Shown here piece by piece: positions 5,487 to 13,026 of a DNA stretch of 33,220 bases (the stretch's first letter is position 1; each line of letters starts with the position of its first letter). The DNA is from a virus. The notes beneath the pieces are model-generated. The model did not search any database and was not told where the DNA came from. It saw nothing but the letters and a program-made list of their open reading frames with translations. Both the position numbers and the translations under genes were made by a program. The DNA lies in the IMG/VR virus record IMGVR_UViG_3300046028_001730, positions 1 to 33,220 of that record. One strand, given 5' to 3'.

Positions 5487-5879
5487 CATTACTTTGCGGT
5501 AACGCAATGCCGCGAAGCAAGAAGTGTGGAGATTGTTTTAGCCGTTATGGAGACATAAGTGGCGGACATAGGTACTAGGTAACCGTTTCGGTCTAGTTAT
5601 GGGCAGTCTCTACACTTGTTGGTAAGAAAGGGTGAGCGCCGAGTTCGCATAGGCTCTATACATGGATTGCGACGCTACCAACAGCCAAGACGCATGATCA
5701 TTGCCGGACGCGAAAGCGCAAAGCGGACTAACCCAGAAGCGGAAAGCCCCAAGTTCTAGACACCTTGGCGGTAGCAAGACGGGGAAATAGCAGTGGTCAG
5801 CCGTGTTGGGAAAGCTGCCTCAACCGTTTCCAGCGGGAGTTATGCTCCTGAGCGCGAGACGGCGAGTACCAACACCTCA
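5487..5879 (+). ncRNA. Putative large structured RNA upstream of terminase genes
   Basis: This 390-base stretch has no credible gene on either strand but has many complementary segments. The best are: an 11-bp helix 5522-5532/5607-5617 with one G-U pair, extendable inward; TGTTGGTA (5617-5624) with TACCAACA (5676-5683); ACTAG/CTAGT and ACCG/CGGT within 5574-5597; GCC and TTAT pairing within 5541-5563; TTGCG-GTAA-CGCAA (5494-5507); CGC-GAAA-GCG (5709-5718); CCAAG/CTTGG (5749-5768); CAAGACGG/CCGTGTTG (5775-5808, one mismatch); GGGAG/CTCCT (5835-5849). GCCGCG (5509-5514) can close the domain with CG and CGGC at 5855-5863. Two GNRA-type tetraloops hint at tertiary contacts. It does not show RNase P, tmRNA, group I intron or tRNA core motifs that I can find. 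Possible roles are a packaging RNA or site, a terminase mRNA leader, or a GOLLD/ROOL-like phage RNA. Confidence 0.65.
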
Positions 5880-5908
5880 TTGCAAGGGATTGATGTAACA
5901 GGTATATT
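5880..5908 (+). promoter_or_regulatory. Putative sigma70-type promoter P3 for the packaging operon
   Basis: TTGCAA (5880-5885, 4 of 6 matches) is separated by exactly 17 bases from TATATT (5903-5908, 5 of 6). A start near 5915 would give a short leader before the small terminase gene. It lies just outside the structured RNA, so the packaging genes may be transcribed both from here and by read-through. Confidence 0.55.
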
Positions 5909-5922
5909 GCCGACATTACATC
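5892..5922. promoter_or_regulatory. Inverted repeat flanking the P3 -10 box, possible operator
   Basis: GATGTAA (5892-5898) and TTACATC (5916-5922) are perfect 7-base inverted arms with 17 bases between them, centred on the -10 box and start point. A dimeric regulator bound here would block or control P3. TTACAT also occurs close to the two other promoter candidates (594-599 and 1991-1996), which hints at a common regulator. Confidence 0.4.
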
Positions 5923-5937
5923 TACCGGAGACTGATG

Positions 5938-6453
5938 ATGTCTGAGCCTTCCGACCCAGCCGACCAAATTGCCGCCGAGCAACAGAAGCCCCGAAAGAAG
6001 ATGGGGCGACCATCCAAGTACACCCAAGAGCTAGCCGCAGAGATATGCGAGAGACTATCTAACGGAGAGCCATTACGACGTATATGCAGAGACGACCATA
6101 TGCCGTCGTGGGTCAGTATTTACGCTTGGGCTGCTGCCGATAAGGAACTTTCTGAACGCATCGCACAGGCGCGTGAGCAGGGCGCTGACGCCATCGCTGA
6201 GGAGGCGCTGGAGATCATCGACACGCCGCCCGAGTACGTCCTGACCAAGACCGGCGAATCCGTTGATTCGGGCTATGTGACATGGCAGCGCAACCGCGCC
6301 GACCTGCGCTTGAGGCTGCTGGCTAAGTGGCACCCAAAGAAGTACGGCGACCGCCAGATCTTGGCTGGTGACGCTGAGAACCCGCTGACGACTAGCCCCG
6401 ACGCCTCCTTTGTGGCTGACCTGATCGCCAAGATCGAGGCGACAAAGCGGTGA
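5938..6453 (+). CDS. terS: Terminase small subunit
   Basis: This is the DNA-recognition subunit of the packaging motor. The 171-residue protein has a basic linker with GRPSKYT (residues 23-29), then a helix-turn-helix region (about 29-68: ELAAEICERLSNGEPLRRIC, then WVSIYAWAAADKELSERIAQ). This is typical of Sf6-type small terminases, which form rings that bind the packaging site. The C-terminal part (KWHPKKYGDRQ) fits the same family. ATG 5938 is chosen because CGGAG lies 7-8 bases upstream; ATG 5935 is an alternative. It directly precedes the large subunit, separated by one small gene. Confidence 0.85.
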   Translation: MSEPSDPADQIAAEQQKPRKKMGRPSKYTQELAAEICERLSNGEPLRRICRDDHMPSWVSIYAWAAADKELSERIAQAREQGADAIAEEALEIIDTPPEYVLTKTGESVDSGYVTWQRNRADLRLRLLAKWHPKKYGDRQILAGDAENPLTTSPDASFVADLIAKIEATKR

Positions 6454-6626
6454 CCCCGCGAGAGTTCATTGAGTGGTTCCGGGACGATCAGAAGATCGAC
6501 GGGATGCGCGTCGCTGGCATCATGACCCCGGAAGGCATGATCGACCTTGATGACATCACCGACGAGGAGGCCGAGGCCATCGCCGAGAAGATCATGTTCT
6601 GTTACAGCACTAGGGGCAACGCATGA
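6450..6626 (+). CDS. Small acidic protein between terminase genes, 58 aa
   Basis: It starts at GTG 6450 in a GTGA overlap with the small terminase and ends in an ATGA overlap with the large terminase, which strongly supports the frame. The product is acidic, with a tail of alternating Asp/Glu and Ala (DDITDEEAEAIAEKI). No motif is recognised. Its position suggests a packaging-accessory role or simply a spacer gene; function unknown. Confidence 0.6.
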   Translation: MTPREFIEWFRDDQKIDGMRVAGIMTPEGMIDLDDITDEEAEAIAEKIMFCYSTRGNA

Positions 6627-8134
6627 CCGAGCCTGTCGTTGACCGCAAGGTAGCCGCCGAGTATGCGCAGCAGGAGATCAAGACCCTGCTGGACTGCTCG
6701 CTTGAGGAGAAGCTTGCCAAGCTCCCCCGGATACAGCGGATCGCCTACGAGTGGCGCTTGCGCTGGCTGGTATCGGCTCACAAGCATCAGATCCTACCTG
6801 CCGGTGACGCTTGGACGATCTGGCTGATGCTTGCAGGCCGGGGTGCCGGGAAGACCCGCACCGCAGCCGAGCAGCTAGGCTGGTGGGCATGGAGCGAGCC
6901 AAATACCCGCTGGCTGGTGGCGGCTCCGACCAGTTCGGATGTGCAGGGCGTCTGCTTTGAGGGTGAGTCAGGGCTGCTGTCCGTCATCCCGCCTGAGTTG
7001 ATCAAGGATTACAAGGTGCAGAAGTGCGAGATCCACCTGATCAACAAGTCCATCATCAAGGGCATCCCGGCGTCCGAGCCTGAGCGGTTCCGAGGCCCGC
7101 AGTTCCACGGTGGCTGGTTCGACGAGTTGGCTGCGTGGGATTACATCGACGATGCGTGGGACATGATCCAGTTCGGTCAACGTCTGGGCGACCGAGTCCG
7201 CCAGATAGCCACCACGACCCCGAGGCCGAAGGCGCTGATCAGGAGCCTGATTGCCCGCAACGGCAAGGACGTAGCCGTCACGACCGCCTCGACCTATGAC
7301 AACATTGACAACCTCGCGCCGCAGTTCCAGCAGCAGATCCTGCAATACGAGGGCAGCAAGATCGGGCGACAGGAGATCTACGCCGAGCTTCTGAACCCGG
7401 AAGAGGATGGCATCATCAAGCGCCAGTGGCTGAAGGTCTGGCCTGCTGATAAGCCGCTGCCCGAGTTCGAGTACATCATCATGTCGCTCGACACCGCATT
7501 CACCGAGAAGACCACCGACAAGAAGGGCGACGCCGACCCGAGCGCCTGTTCGGTCTGGGGCTACTTCAAGCACGACAAGAAGCCCGCTATCCTGCTGCTC
7601 GACTGTTGGGAGGAGCATCTAGGCTTACCTGACCTGATCGCTCGCGTGAAGCAGGAGATGAGCGTCCAGTACGGTCAGGGCGACATGAAGCCAGTGATTA
7701 AGCCGATGATTGGCCCGAAGTCATCTTACCTCGTAGGCCGCAAGCCTGACCTGCTGCTGATCGAGGACAAGGGATCGGGTATTAGCCTGCGGCAGATGCT
7801 GGCGAGAGAAGAGATCCTCGCCTACCCGTACAACCCCGGCAAGGCAGACAAGCTGGCTCGACTGCATATGGTCTCGCACATATTTGCGCATGGTTATGTT
7901 TGGGTGGTAGAGTCTGAAAAGCGTCCGGGTCAGATCAAGACTTGGGCGGAGCCGCTTGTAGCGCAGCTTTGCAGTTTTACTGGCGAGCGGTCGATCAAGC
8001 ATGACGACCTGATGGACTCGACCACGCAAGCAGTCCGCTTCCTAAGCGACCGCAATATGCTAACGGTCACAGTCAAGCAGCTTGAGCGCAAGATCGCACC
8101 GCCGAAAGAATACGTCAATCCGTATGCAATCTAA
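6623..8134 (+). CDS. terL: Terminase large subunit (packaging ATPase and nuclease)
   Basis: The 503-residue packaging motor drives DNA into the capsid and cuts concatemers. The ATPase domain has Walker A GRGAGKT (72-78), Walker B ending WFDE (D167, E168) and a TTTP coupling motif (197-200). The RNase H-like nuclease domain shows D290 in IMSLDTAF, the acidic pair E381-D382 in LLIEDKGSG, and D461/D462 in KHDDLMDS. All expected catalytic residues are present and the length is normal for the family, so it should be active. It belongs to the Terminase_6 type. The start is in an ATGA overlap. It works with the portal encoded next. Confidence 0.95.
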   Translation: MTEPVVDRKVAAEYAQQEIKTLLDCSLEEKLAKLPRIQRIAYEWRLRWLVSAHKHQILPAGDAWTIWLMLAGRGAGKTRTAAEQLGWWAWSEPNTRWLVAAPTSSDVQGVCFEGESGLLSVIPPELIKDYKVQKCEIHLINKSIIKGIPASEPERFRGPQFHGGWFDELAAWDYIDDAWDMIQFGQRLGDRVRQIATTTPRPKALIRSLIARNGKDVAVTTASTYDNIDNLAPQFQQQILQYEGSKIGRQEIYAELLNPEEDGIIKRQWLKVWPADKPLPEFEYIIMSLDTAFTEKTTDKKGDADPSACSVWGYFKHDKKPAILLLDCWEEHLGLPDLIARVKQEMSVQYGQGDMKPVIKPMIGPKSSYLVGRKPDLLLIEDKGSGISLRQMLAREEILAYPYNPGKADKLARLHMVSHIFAHGYVWVVESEKRPGQIKTWAEPLVAQLCSFTGERSIKHDDLMDSTTQAVRFLSDRNMLTVTVKQLERKIAPPKEYVNPYAI

Positions 8135-8143
8135 GAGAGTGAC

Positions 8144-10678
8144 ATGGATGAAATGAACGAAAAGCGCCCCGACCCCAAAGATCCAGCGGGCGAGATATTC
8201 GACCTAGGTCAAGAGGAAGAGGATGTCGTTGACACCGAGGATGGTGGCGCGATAGTCAAGATCAGCGACGAGCCGCTACCCGGAGAATCGCCGTTCTACG
8301 AGAACCTCGCTGAGACCTTGCCAATCTACGAGTTGGCAACGATTGGCACCCAACTGTCTGATCTTGTTGAGAGGGACAAGGAAGCCCGTAAGCGCCGCGA
8401 CGAGCAGTACGAGGAGGGCTTGCGTCGCACTGGTCTGGGCGATGATGCCCCCGGTGGCGCAGGTTTCGTTGGCGCAAGTCGTGTCGTGCATCCGATGCTG
8501 ACTGAGGCCTGCGTAGACTTCTCAAGCCGGATGATGAAGGAAGTCTTCCCTGCCGGTGGCCCCGCCAAAGAAAAGACCATCGGCGAGATGTCAAAGGAGA
8601 AGTTCGAGAAGGCGCAGCGCATCACTAAGTTCATGAACTGGCAGATGACGCGCCAGATGCCTGAGTTTCGCGCCGAGATGGAGCAGATGTCCACCCAGAT
8701 GCCATTGGGCGGTGTGCAATACCTGAAGCTCACATGGGATGGACGGCGTAAGCGCCCGATCCCGACCTTCGTGTCCGTGGACGATGTCTACCTGCCGTTT
8801 GCCGCGACTAACTTCTATACCGCCGAGCGTAAGACGCACGTTCAGTACATCACTAAGCTGGAGTATCAGCGCCGTGTCCGCTCGGGTATGTACCGAGACG
8901 TAGACTTGTCGCCCGCGCCGATTACGCCGGACATGAGCAAGTCCGAGACCGCGAACAACAAGATCGAGGGTCGTGATGGCGGCTCCTATAACCCTGACGG
9001 GCTGCGCACGATCTTCGAGATCTATGTCCAGTATGAGCTTGACGACGATCCTTCCCCGTACATCATCACGGTAGACAAGGCGACCCAGCAGGTGTTGTCG
9101 ATCTACCGCAACTGGGACGAAGAGGACGAGCTACGCGAGGAACTGATCTGGATGATCGAGTTCCCGTTCCTGCCGTGGCGTGGTGCCTATCCGATTGGCC
9201 TGACTCATATGATCGGTGGCCTGTCTGCCGCTGCTACAGGCGCACTGCGGGCGCTGCTCGACTCCGGTCACATCAACAACTTCCCCGGCCTGCTGAAGCT
9301 CAAGGGCGGCGGTGCTGGCGGCGAATCGACCCGTGTTGACCCGACCGAGGTGCATGAGATCGAGGGTAGCTTCGCGCAAGATGACATCCGTAAGGTCATG
9401 ATGCCGCTACCGTTCAACCCGCCTAGCCAAGTGCTGTTTACCCTGCTCGGCTTCCTTGTGGATGCCGCCAAGGGTGTGGTGCGCACCTCGTTTGAGGATC
9501 TGGCTGATAGCAACGCCAACACCCCGGTAGGCACGACGCTCGCCCGCATGGAGCAGGGCATGGTGGTGTTTAGCTCAATCCACGCTCGGGTGCATGATGC
9601 GATGTCTCGCCTGCTGGAGACCCTGTACCGCATCAACAAGATGTACATGGACGAGCAGGAGGTTTTTGACGAGACCGGCGAGTTGCTGGCCTATCGCGCC
9701 GACTTTGATGGCCCCGTCAACGTCATGCCGGTGTCCGATCCGAACATCTACTCAGAGATGCAGCGGTTCGCGCAGGTTCAAGCAGTCGTTGCTCGGGCGC
9801 AAGCCATGCCGCAGTTGTACGACGTTCGTGCGGTAGAGAAGCTGCTGCTCCAGCAATTGAAGATCCCAGAGGGCGACTCGTTGTTGGTGCCGAAGCCAGA
9901 AGTCAAGGAGATGAATGCGGTCAACGAGAACCTTGCCGCTTCAATGGCGAGACCGATTGTGGCCTTCCCGGAGCAGGATCACCTTGCTCACTTGCAAGTC
10001 CATTTAGACTTCATGCGCTCGCCGGTTCTTGGCTCGGCTCGAACTGCGGCTGGTACTTCGTTGCCAATCCTGCTAGAGCATTGCAAAGAGCATATGGTGC
10101 TTTGGTATGTGACGCACATGATCAACGTCACCTCCGAGGCCGCTGGCGTCGATGTTGGTACGTTGCTAAAGGACGCCAACAAGGAAGAGCGAGCCGAGTT
10201 TGACCGGATGCTGGCGGCTGCAAGCCAGTCGGTAATCAACGAGGCGAACTCGACGATGGAGCAGATTCCAAAGATCATCGAAGAGCTTATCGGCTATATG
10301 CAGTCGATCCAGCCTCCGCCGCCGCCTGACCCAACGGCTGAGATCGCGCAAGCGGAGATTCAGCGCAAGCAACAGGCAGACGCTGCGAAGGCGCAGACCG
10401 ATGCCGCCAAGATCCAGACCGAGCAGGCAAAGCTCCAGCAGCGCCAGCAGGAAAGCGCCGCAGCCTTGCAGCAGAAGATGGAAGAGTTGAAGCTGCGGAT
10501 CGCAGAGGCTCAGATGCGCGAGCAGGGAGAAGATGCTCGCAAGCAGGCAGAGCTTGCAGCCCGCATGAAGATGAACGCCGACGACAATACGACAGCCAAG
10601 CAGCTTGCCGCGCTGGAGATTGCCGCTGGCGAAAGAATTGCTGTGTCAACTGGCACTGGCATAAACCCCAACCCGTAA
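8144..10678 (+). CDS. Portal protein
   Basis: This 844-residue protein follows the terminase directly, the usual place for the portal, the dodecameric ring through which DNA enters and leaves the head. The N-terminal 45 residues are acidic. The core contains ASRVVHPMLTEACVDFSSRMMKE and KAQRITKFMNWQMTRQMPEF, typical of long portals of podovirus-like environmental phages. From about residue 724 a Pro run (PPPPPDP) leads into a Gln/Ala-rich coiled coil to about 830, which fits the C-terminal barrel that long portals extend into the capsid. The start codon has AGAGAG upstream. Confidence is high from size, context and family likeness. Confidence 0.88.
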   Translation: MDEMNEKRPDPKDPAGEIFDLGQEEEDVVDTEDGGAIVKISDEPLPGESPFYENLAETLPIYELATIGTQLSDLVERDKEARKRRDEQYEEGLRRTGLGDDAPGGAGFVGASRVVHPMLTEACVDFSSRMMKEVFPAGGPAKEKTIGEMSKEKFEKAQRITKFMNWQMTRQMPEFRAEMEQMSTQMPLGGVQYLKLTWDGRRKRPIPTFVSVDDVYLPFAATNFYTAERKTHVQYITKLEYQRRVRSGMYRDVDLSPAPITPDMSKSETANNKIEGRDGGSYNPDGLRTIFEIYVQYELDDDPSPYIITVDKATQQVLSIYRNWDEEDELREELIWMIEFPFLPWRGAYPIGLTHMIGGLSAAATGALRALLDSGHINNFPGLLKLKGGGAGGESTRVDPTEVHEIEGSFAQDDIRKVMMPLPFNPPSQVLFTLLGFLVDAAKGVVRTSFEDLADSNANTPVGTTLARMEQGMVVFSSIHARVHDAMSRLLETLYRINKMYMDEQEVFDETGELLAYRADFDGPVNVMPVSDPNIYSEMQRFAQVQAVVARAQAMPQLYDVRAVEKLLLQQLKIPEGDSLLVPKPEVKEMNAVNENLAASMARPIVAFPEQDHLAHLQVHLDFMRSPVLGSARTAAGTSLPILLEHCKEHMVLWYVTHMINVTSEAAGVDVGTLLKDANKEERAEFDRMLAAASQSVINEANSTMEQIPKIIEELIGYMQSIQPPPPPDPTAEIAQAEIQRKQQADAAKAQTDAAKIQTEQAKLQQRQQESAAALQQKMEELKLRIAEAQMREQGEDARKQAELAARMKMNADDNTTAKQLAALEIAAGERIAVSTGTGINPNP

Positions 10679-10688
10679 GGAGAGCAGC

Positions 10689-10859
10689 ATGGAAGCATTG
10701 AATTTGCACAAGGCGATGGCGATGGGCAAGGGCTACCCGACCACTGTGCAGGGCAGCGGCAAAGACCCCGCACCCAAGGCACCGATTCCTAGTGGCAACG
10801 CTAAGAACCTGACCCGCATGAAGTCGTTCGAGGCCAAGACCCCGAAGGGCGGTATGTGA
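10689..10859 (+). CDS. Small basic protein, 56 aa
   Basis: The ATG at 10689 follows AAGGAGAGCAGC, a strong ribosome binding site 10 bases after the portal stop. The product is basic and rich in Gly, Pro, Lys and Met (LHKAMAMGKGYPTTVQGSGK) and probably unstructured. It ends in a GTGA overlap with the next gene. Such peptides are sometimes virion components; no family recognised. Confidence 0.6.
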   Translation: MEALNLHKAMAMGKGYPTTVQGSGKDPAPKAPIPSGNAKNLTRMKSFEAKTPKGGM

Positions 10860-11056
10860 TTGACAAGATTATTGGCAAGATAAAGAATGCGCAGCAGCAG
10901 GCGGCACTGGAAGCGGTGTCGCGCCCTCCCTCAGATGGGAAGGATGTTGCGTATATGTATGGGCAGAGGGTCGGCTACTACGCTGGCCTAGACCATGCGC
11001 TAAGGCTTATCGAGCAGACCCTGAGCGATCAGGACAGGCACGATGATCGGTTGTAA
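10856..11056 (+). CDS. Small hypothetical protein, 66 aa (GTG start)
   Basis: It starts at GTG 10856 in a GTGA overlap, with AAGGGCGG upstream. It is helical, with an N-terminal MIDKIIGKIKNAQQQAALEA and a second helix containing GQRVGYYAGLDHALRLIEQT. The G-x-x-x-G-Y-Y-x-G-x-x-x-A-L pattern is one I associate with short phage proteins located between portal and capsid genes. Function unknown. Confidence 0.65.
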   Translation: MIDKIIGKIKNAQQQAALEAVSRPPSDGKDVAYMYGQRVGYYAGLDHALRLIEQTLSDQDRHDDRL

Positions 11057-11079
11057 TAACTCAGCATTGGAGAGAGCAA

Positions 11080-11499
11080 ATGCTATTGGAAAACCCTATT
11101 GAAATGCAGTATGACTCACTGGATGACGCCTTCCCTGCTGTGGATTGCGGTATTGATCCCCTAGGTTCGCGGGTAATCGTTCAGATTCGCAGGGCAAAGC
11201 AGCAGACCAAGTCGGGGCTGTATATCCCTGAAGAGGCTCGCAAGACAGAAGCAAGCAACACGCAGGTTGCCAAGGTAATTGCTATCGGGGCGCTAGCATA
11301 TCGCAACAGAAACACGATGGAGCAGTGGCCTGAAGGCGCTTGGTGCGCGATTGGTGACTTTGTCCGCAGCCCGAAGTACGGCGGCGACCGCTGGACGGTG
11401 ACGCACGACGAGGAGGAGATCGAGTTTGTCATGTTTAACGACTTGGACATTCTCGGCAAGGTGACTGGTGATCCGACCAAGATCAGGGCTTTTATCTAA
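11080..11499 (+). CDS. GroES-like co-chaperonin (Cpn10 family)
   Basis: The 139-residue protein contains the Cpn10 signature in order: PLGSRVIVQIRRAKQQTKSG (27-46), GLYIPEEARKTEASNTQVAK (46-65) as the mobile loop region, then VIAIG (66-70). It is longer than GroES (about 97 residues) with N-terminal and C-terminal additions, as in phage co-chaperonins such as T4 gp31 and RB49 CocO. These cap host GroEL to fold the major capsid protein. Its place just before scaffold and capsid genes supports that role. The ribosome binding site GGAGAG precedes ATG 11080. Confidence 0.82.
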   Translation: MLLENPIEMQYDSLDDAFPAVDCGIDPLGSRVIVQIRRAKQQTKSGLYIPEEARKTEASNTQVAKVIAIGALAYRNRNTMEQWPEGAWCAIGDFVRSPKYGGDRWTVTHDEEEIEFVMFNDLDILGKVTGDPTKIRAFI

Positions 11500-11519
11500 A
11501 CGGCTGAAAGGAGTCGATA

Positions 11520-12434
11520 GTGAACACGCAGACGAACGAGACCCTCATTGAAGATGATGGCGATGAGAAAGAACAAAGCAATGAATACGTTGCCGTAGAG
11601 CAAGATGATGAGCGCGTAGAAGCTCATGCAGATGACGGTGATGACGACGGCGACGATGAGCGCCTTGATGCGGATAACGAAGACCGTGAGGAACTTCGCC
11701 GCCGCCGCCGTGAAGAGAAGGCAGAGCGTTCGCAGCGCCGCAAGGCTGCAATTGAGCGCGATAAGGCTGAACTGGCCTTCCTGCGCCAGAAGACGGAGGA
11801 GCAGGAGCGCCGTCTTGCTGCAATTGAGCATCGGTCGGCTTCGCATGACTTTGCGAGCCTGAACCAAAGGCTGAAGGATACTCAGGAAGAGGTAAAAGCC
11901 GCCGAGTATGTGATTGCCAAGGCAACTGAGGTCGGGAATGGCGAGGACGTTGTTGCGGCGATGCGCGTCAGAGATGAGGCGATTGACAAGCTGCGACAGC
12001 TTTCTGCGTTGCGTAATAGGTCGCAGCCAGCGCAGGAGAAGAGGCAGCAGCCCGAACCACAGGCACCAGCCCATCAGCAGTTGGCTCAGGACTGGGTAAA
12101 GATGAACCCTTGGTTCGACCCGCAGGGTGGTGACGAGCGGTCGAAGCGGGTGTTACAAATTGACCAAAACTTGACAAATGAGGGATATAATCCTTTAAGC
12201 TTGGAATATTGGCGTGAACTTGATAAACGAGCCGGTGTGGATAAGAAAAGTCGTGGTGGCCCACCGATTGGCTCCGGTCGAGAGAGAGCGTCGGCAGTAT
12301 CGAAAAATGAAGTTTACATCTCCCCAGAGCGGAAGCAGGCAATGATTGATGCTGGTGTCTGGGATGACAAAAATGCTCGGCAACGCTATTTGAAGGCGTA
12401 CTCCGAGTGGGATCGAAATAATGCAACTCGCTGA
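11520..12434 (+). CDS. Putative scaffolding protein
   Basis: The 304-residue protein starts at GTG 11520 after AAAGGAG. Residues about 10-55 are extremely acidic; about 56-165 form a long charged coiled coil beginning with an Arg/Glu run. The C-terminal third contains NPWFDP and YNPLSLEYWRELDKR, then a positively charged end. Acidic start, coiled coil, basic C-terminus and position between portal and major capsid gene are the hallmarks of a phage scaffolding protein, which templates procapsid assembly and then leaves. No protease domain is visible. The family assignment rests on architecture, not on a strong motif. The DNA becomes clearly more A/T-rich from about 12150. Confidence 0.7.
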   Translation: MNTQTNETLIEDDGDEKEQSNEYVAVEQDDERVEAHADDGDDDGDDERLDADNEDREELRRRRREEKAERSQRRKAAIERDKAELAFLRQKTEEQERRLAAIEHRSASHDFASLNQRLKDTQEEVKAAEYVIAKATEVGNGEDVVAAMRVRDEAIDKLRQLSALRNRSQPAQEKRQQPEPQAPAHQQLAQDWVKMNPWFDPQGGDERSKRVLQIDQNLTNEGYNPLSLEYWRELDKRAGVDKKSRGGPPIGSGRERASAVSKNEVYISPERKQAMIDAGVWDDKNARQRYLKAYSEWDRNNATR

Positions 12435-12447
12435 TAAGGAGTGAGAA

Positions 12448-12978
12448 ATGAGTGACGAAAGACTAAAGAAAATCGCAGACCCTGCCCGCCAATCGCGAGC
12501 CTCGCAGAATCGTGAGGTTACTGAGAACCGGGAGTTGTCGGACGATGATCGAGTCGAGATGTTTAGGCAACAGTTTTACCAAAGCGCATTACCTGATTTA
12601 CCGGGAATACCGGGGTATCACACTTGTTGGTTGACCACCACAAACCCTCGCGACTCTGTCCAAGCGCGTATGAGACTTGGATATGAGCCTATTAAGCCGG
12701 AAGATGCTCCCGGCTACGAGTACATCACACTCAAAACGGGCGAATACGCAGGGCTTATCGGGGTCAACGAAATGCTAGCTTTCAAACTTCCATTGCGTTT
12801 GTATCATGCGTTTATGGAGGAAGCTCACTTCAATGCACCATTGCGTGAAGATGAGAAGCTAGTAGCCATGACCGAGGCCATGCAGGAACAGGTTGAACGG
12901 GCAGGTGGCAGGTTGATCGAAGGTGACGGTATGTCAGACTTGCGCAAAGTTCCTGAGCGCCCTGTCTTTACTGATTAA
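12448..12978 (+). CDS. Conserved head-region protein of unknown function, 176 aa
   Basis: The ATG at 12448 follows AAGGAGTGAGAA. It is a polar, disordered-looking N-terminus (about 40 residues) followed by a compact part with YHTCWLTTTNPRDSVQARMR and VNEMLAFKLPLRLYHAFMEE. I recall similar proteins between scaffold and capsid genes of environmental phages. They may be virion or morphogenesis proteins, but the role is unknown. No catalytic motif is seen. Confidence 0.7.
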   Translation: MSDERLKKIADPARQSRASQNREVTENRELSDDDRVEMFRQQFYQSALPDLPGIPGYHTCWLTTTNPRDSVQARMRLGYEPIKPEDAPGYEYITLKTGEYAGLIGVNEMLAFKLPLRLYHAFMEEAHFNAPLREDEKLVAMTEAMQEQVERAGGRLIEGDGMSDLRKVPERPVFTD

Positions 12979-13026
12979 GTGATTAGGGTGCAAGGGTTTG
13001 ATATGACATATTTTTAAGGAAATATT

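Noticed and set aside
5483-5511. TTGACA at the start of the structured RNA as a promoter
   Set aside because: The -35-like hexamer is perfect, but no acceptable -10 box is present at 16-18 bases, and part of the hexamer is the stop of the previous gene.
5641-5656. GAGTTCGCATAGGCTC resembling a tRNA T-loop
   Set aside because: The loop does not fit GTTCRANTC fully and no acceptor, D or anticodon arms in tRNA order are found around it.
5931-5990. CTGATGA at 5932-5938, like part of a hammerhead ribozyme core
   Set aside because: No GAAA-stem arrangement in the required position follows; the string simply contains the terS start codons.
5797-6027. 76-codon minus-strand frame in the non-coding region and terS start
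   Set aside because: No ribosome binding site; it overlaps the terS start and promoter P3, and the sequence is explained better as structured RNA.
6968-7618. 216-codon minus-strand frame opposite the large terminase
   Set aside because: All terminase catalytic motifs lie on the plus strand here; the antisense frame is a shadow of GC-rich codons.
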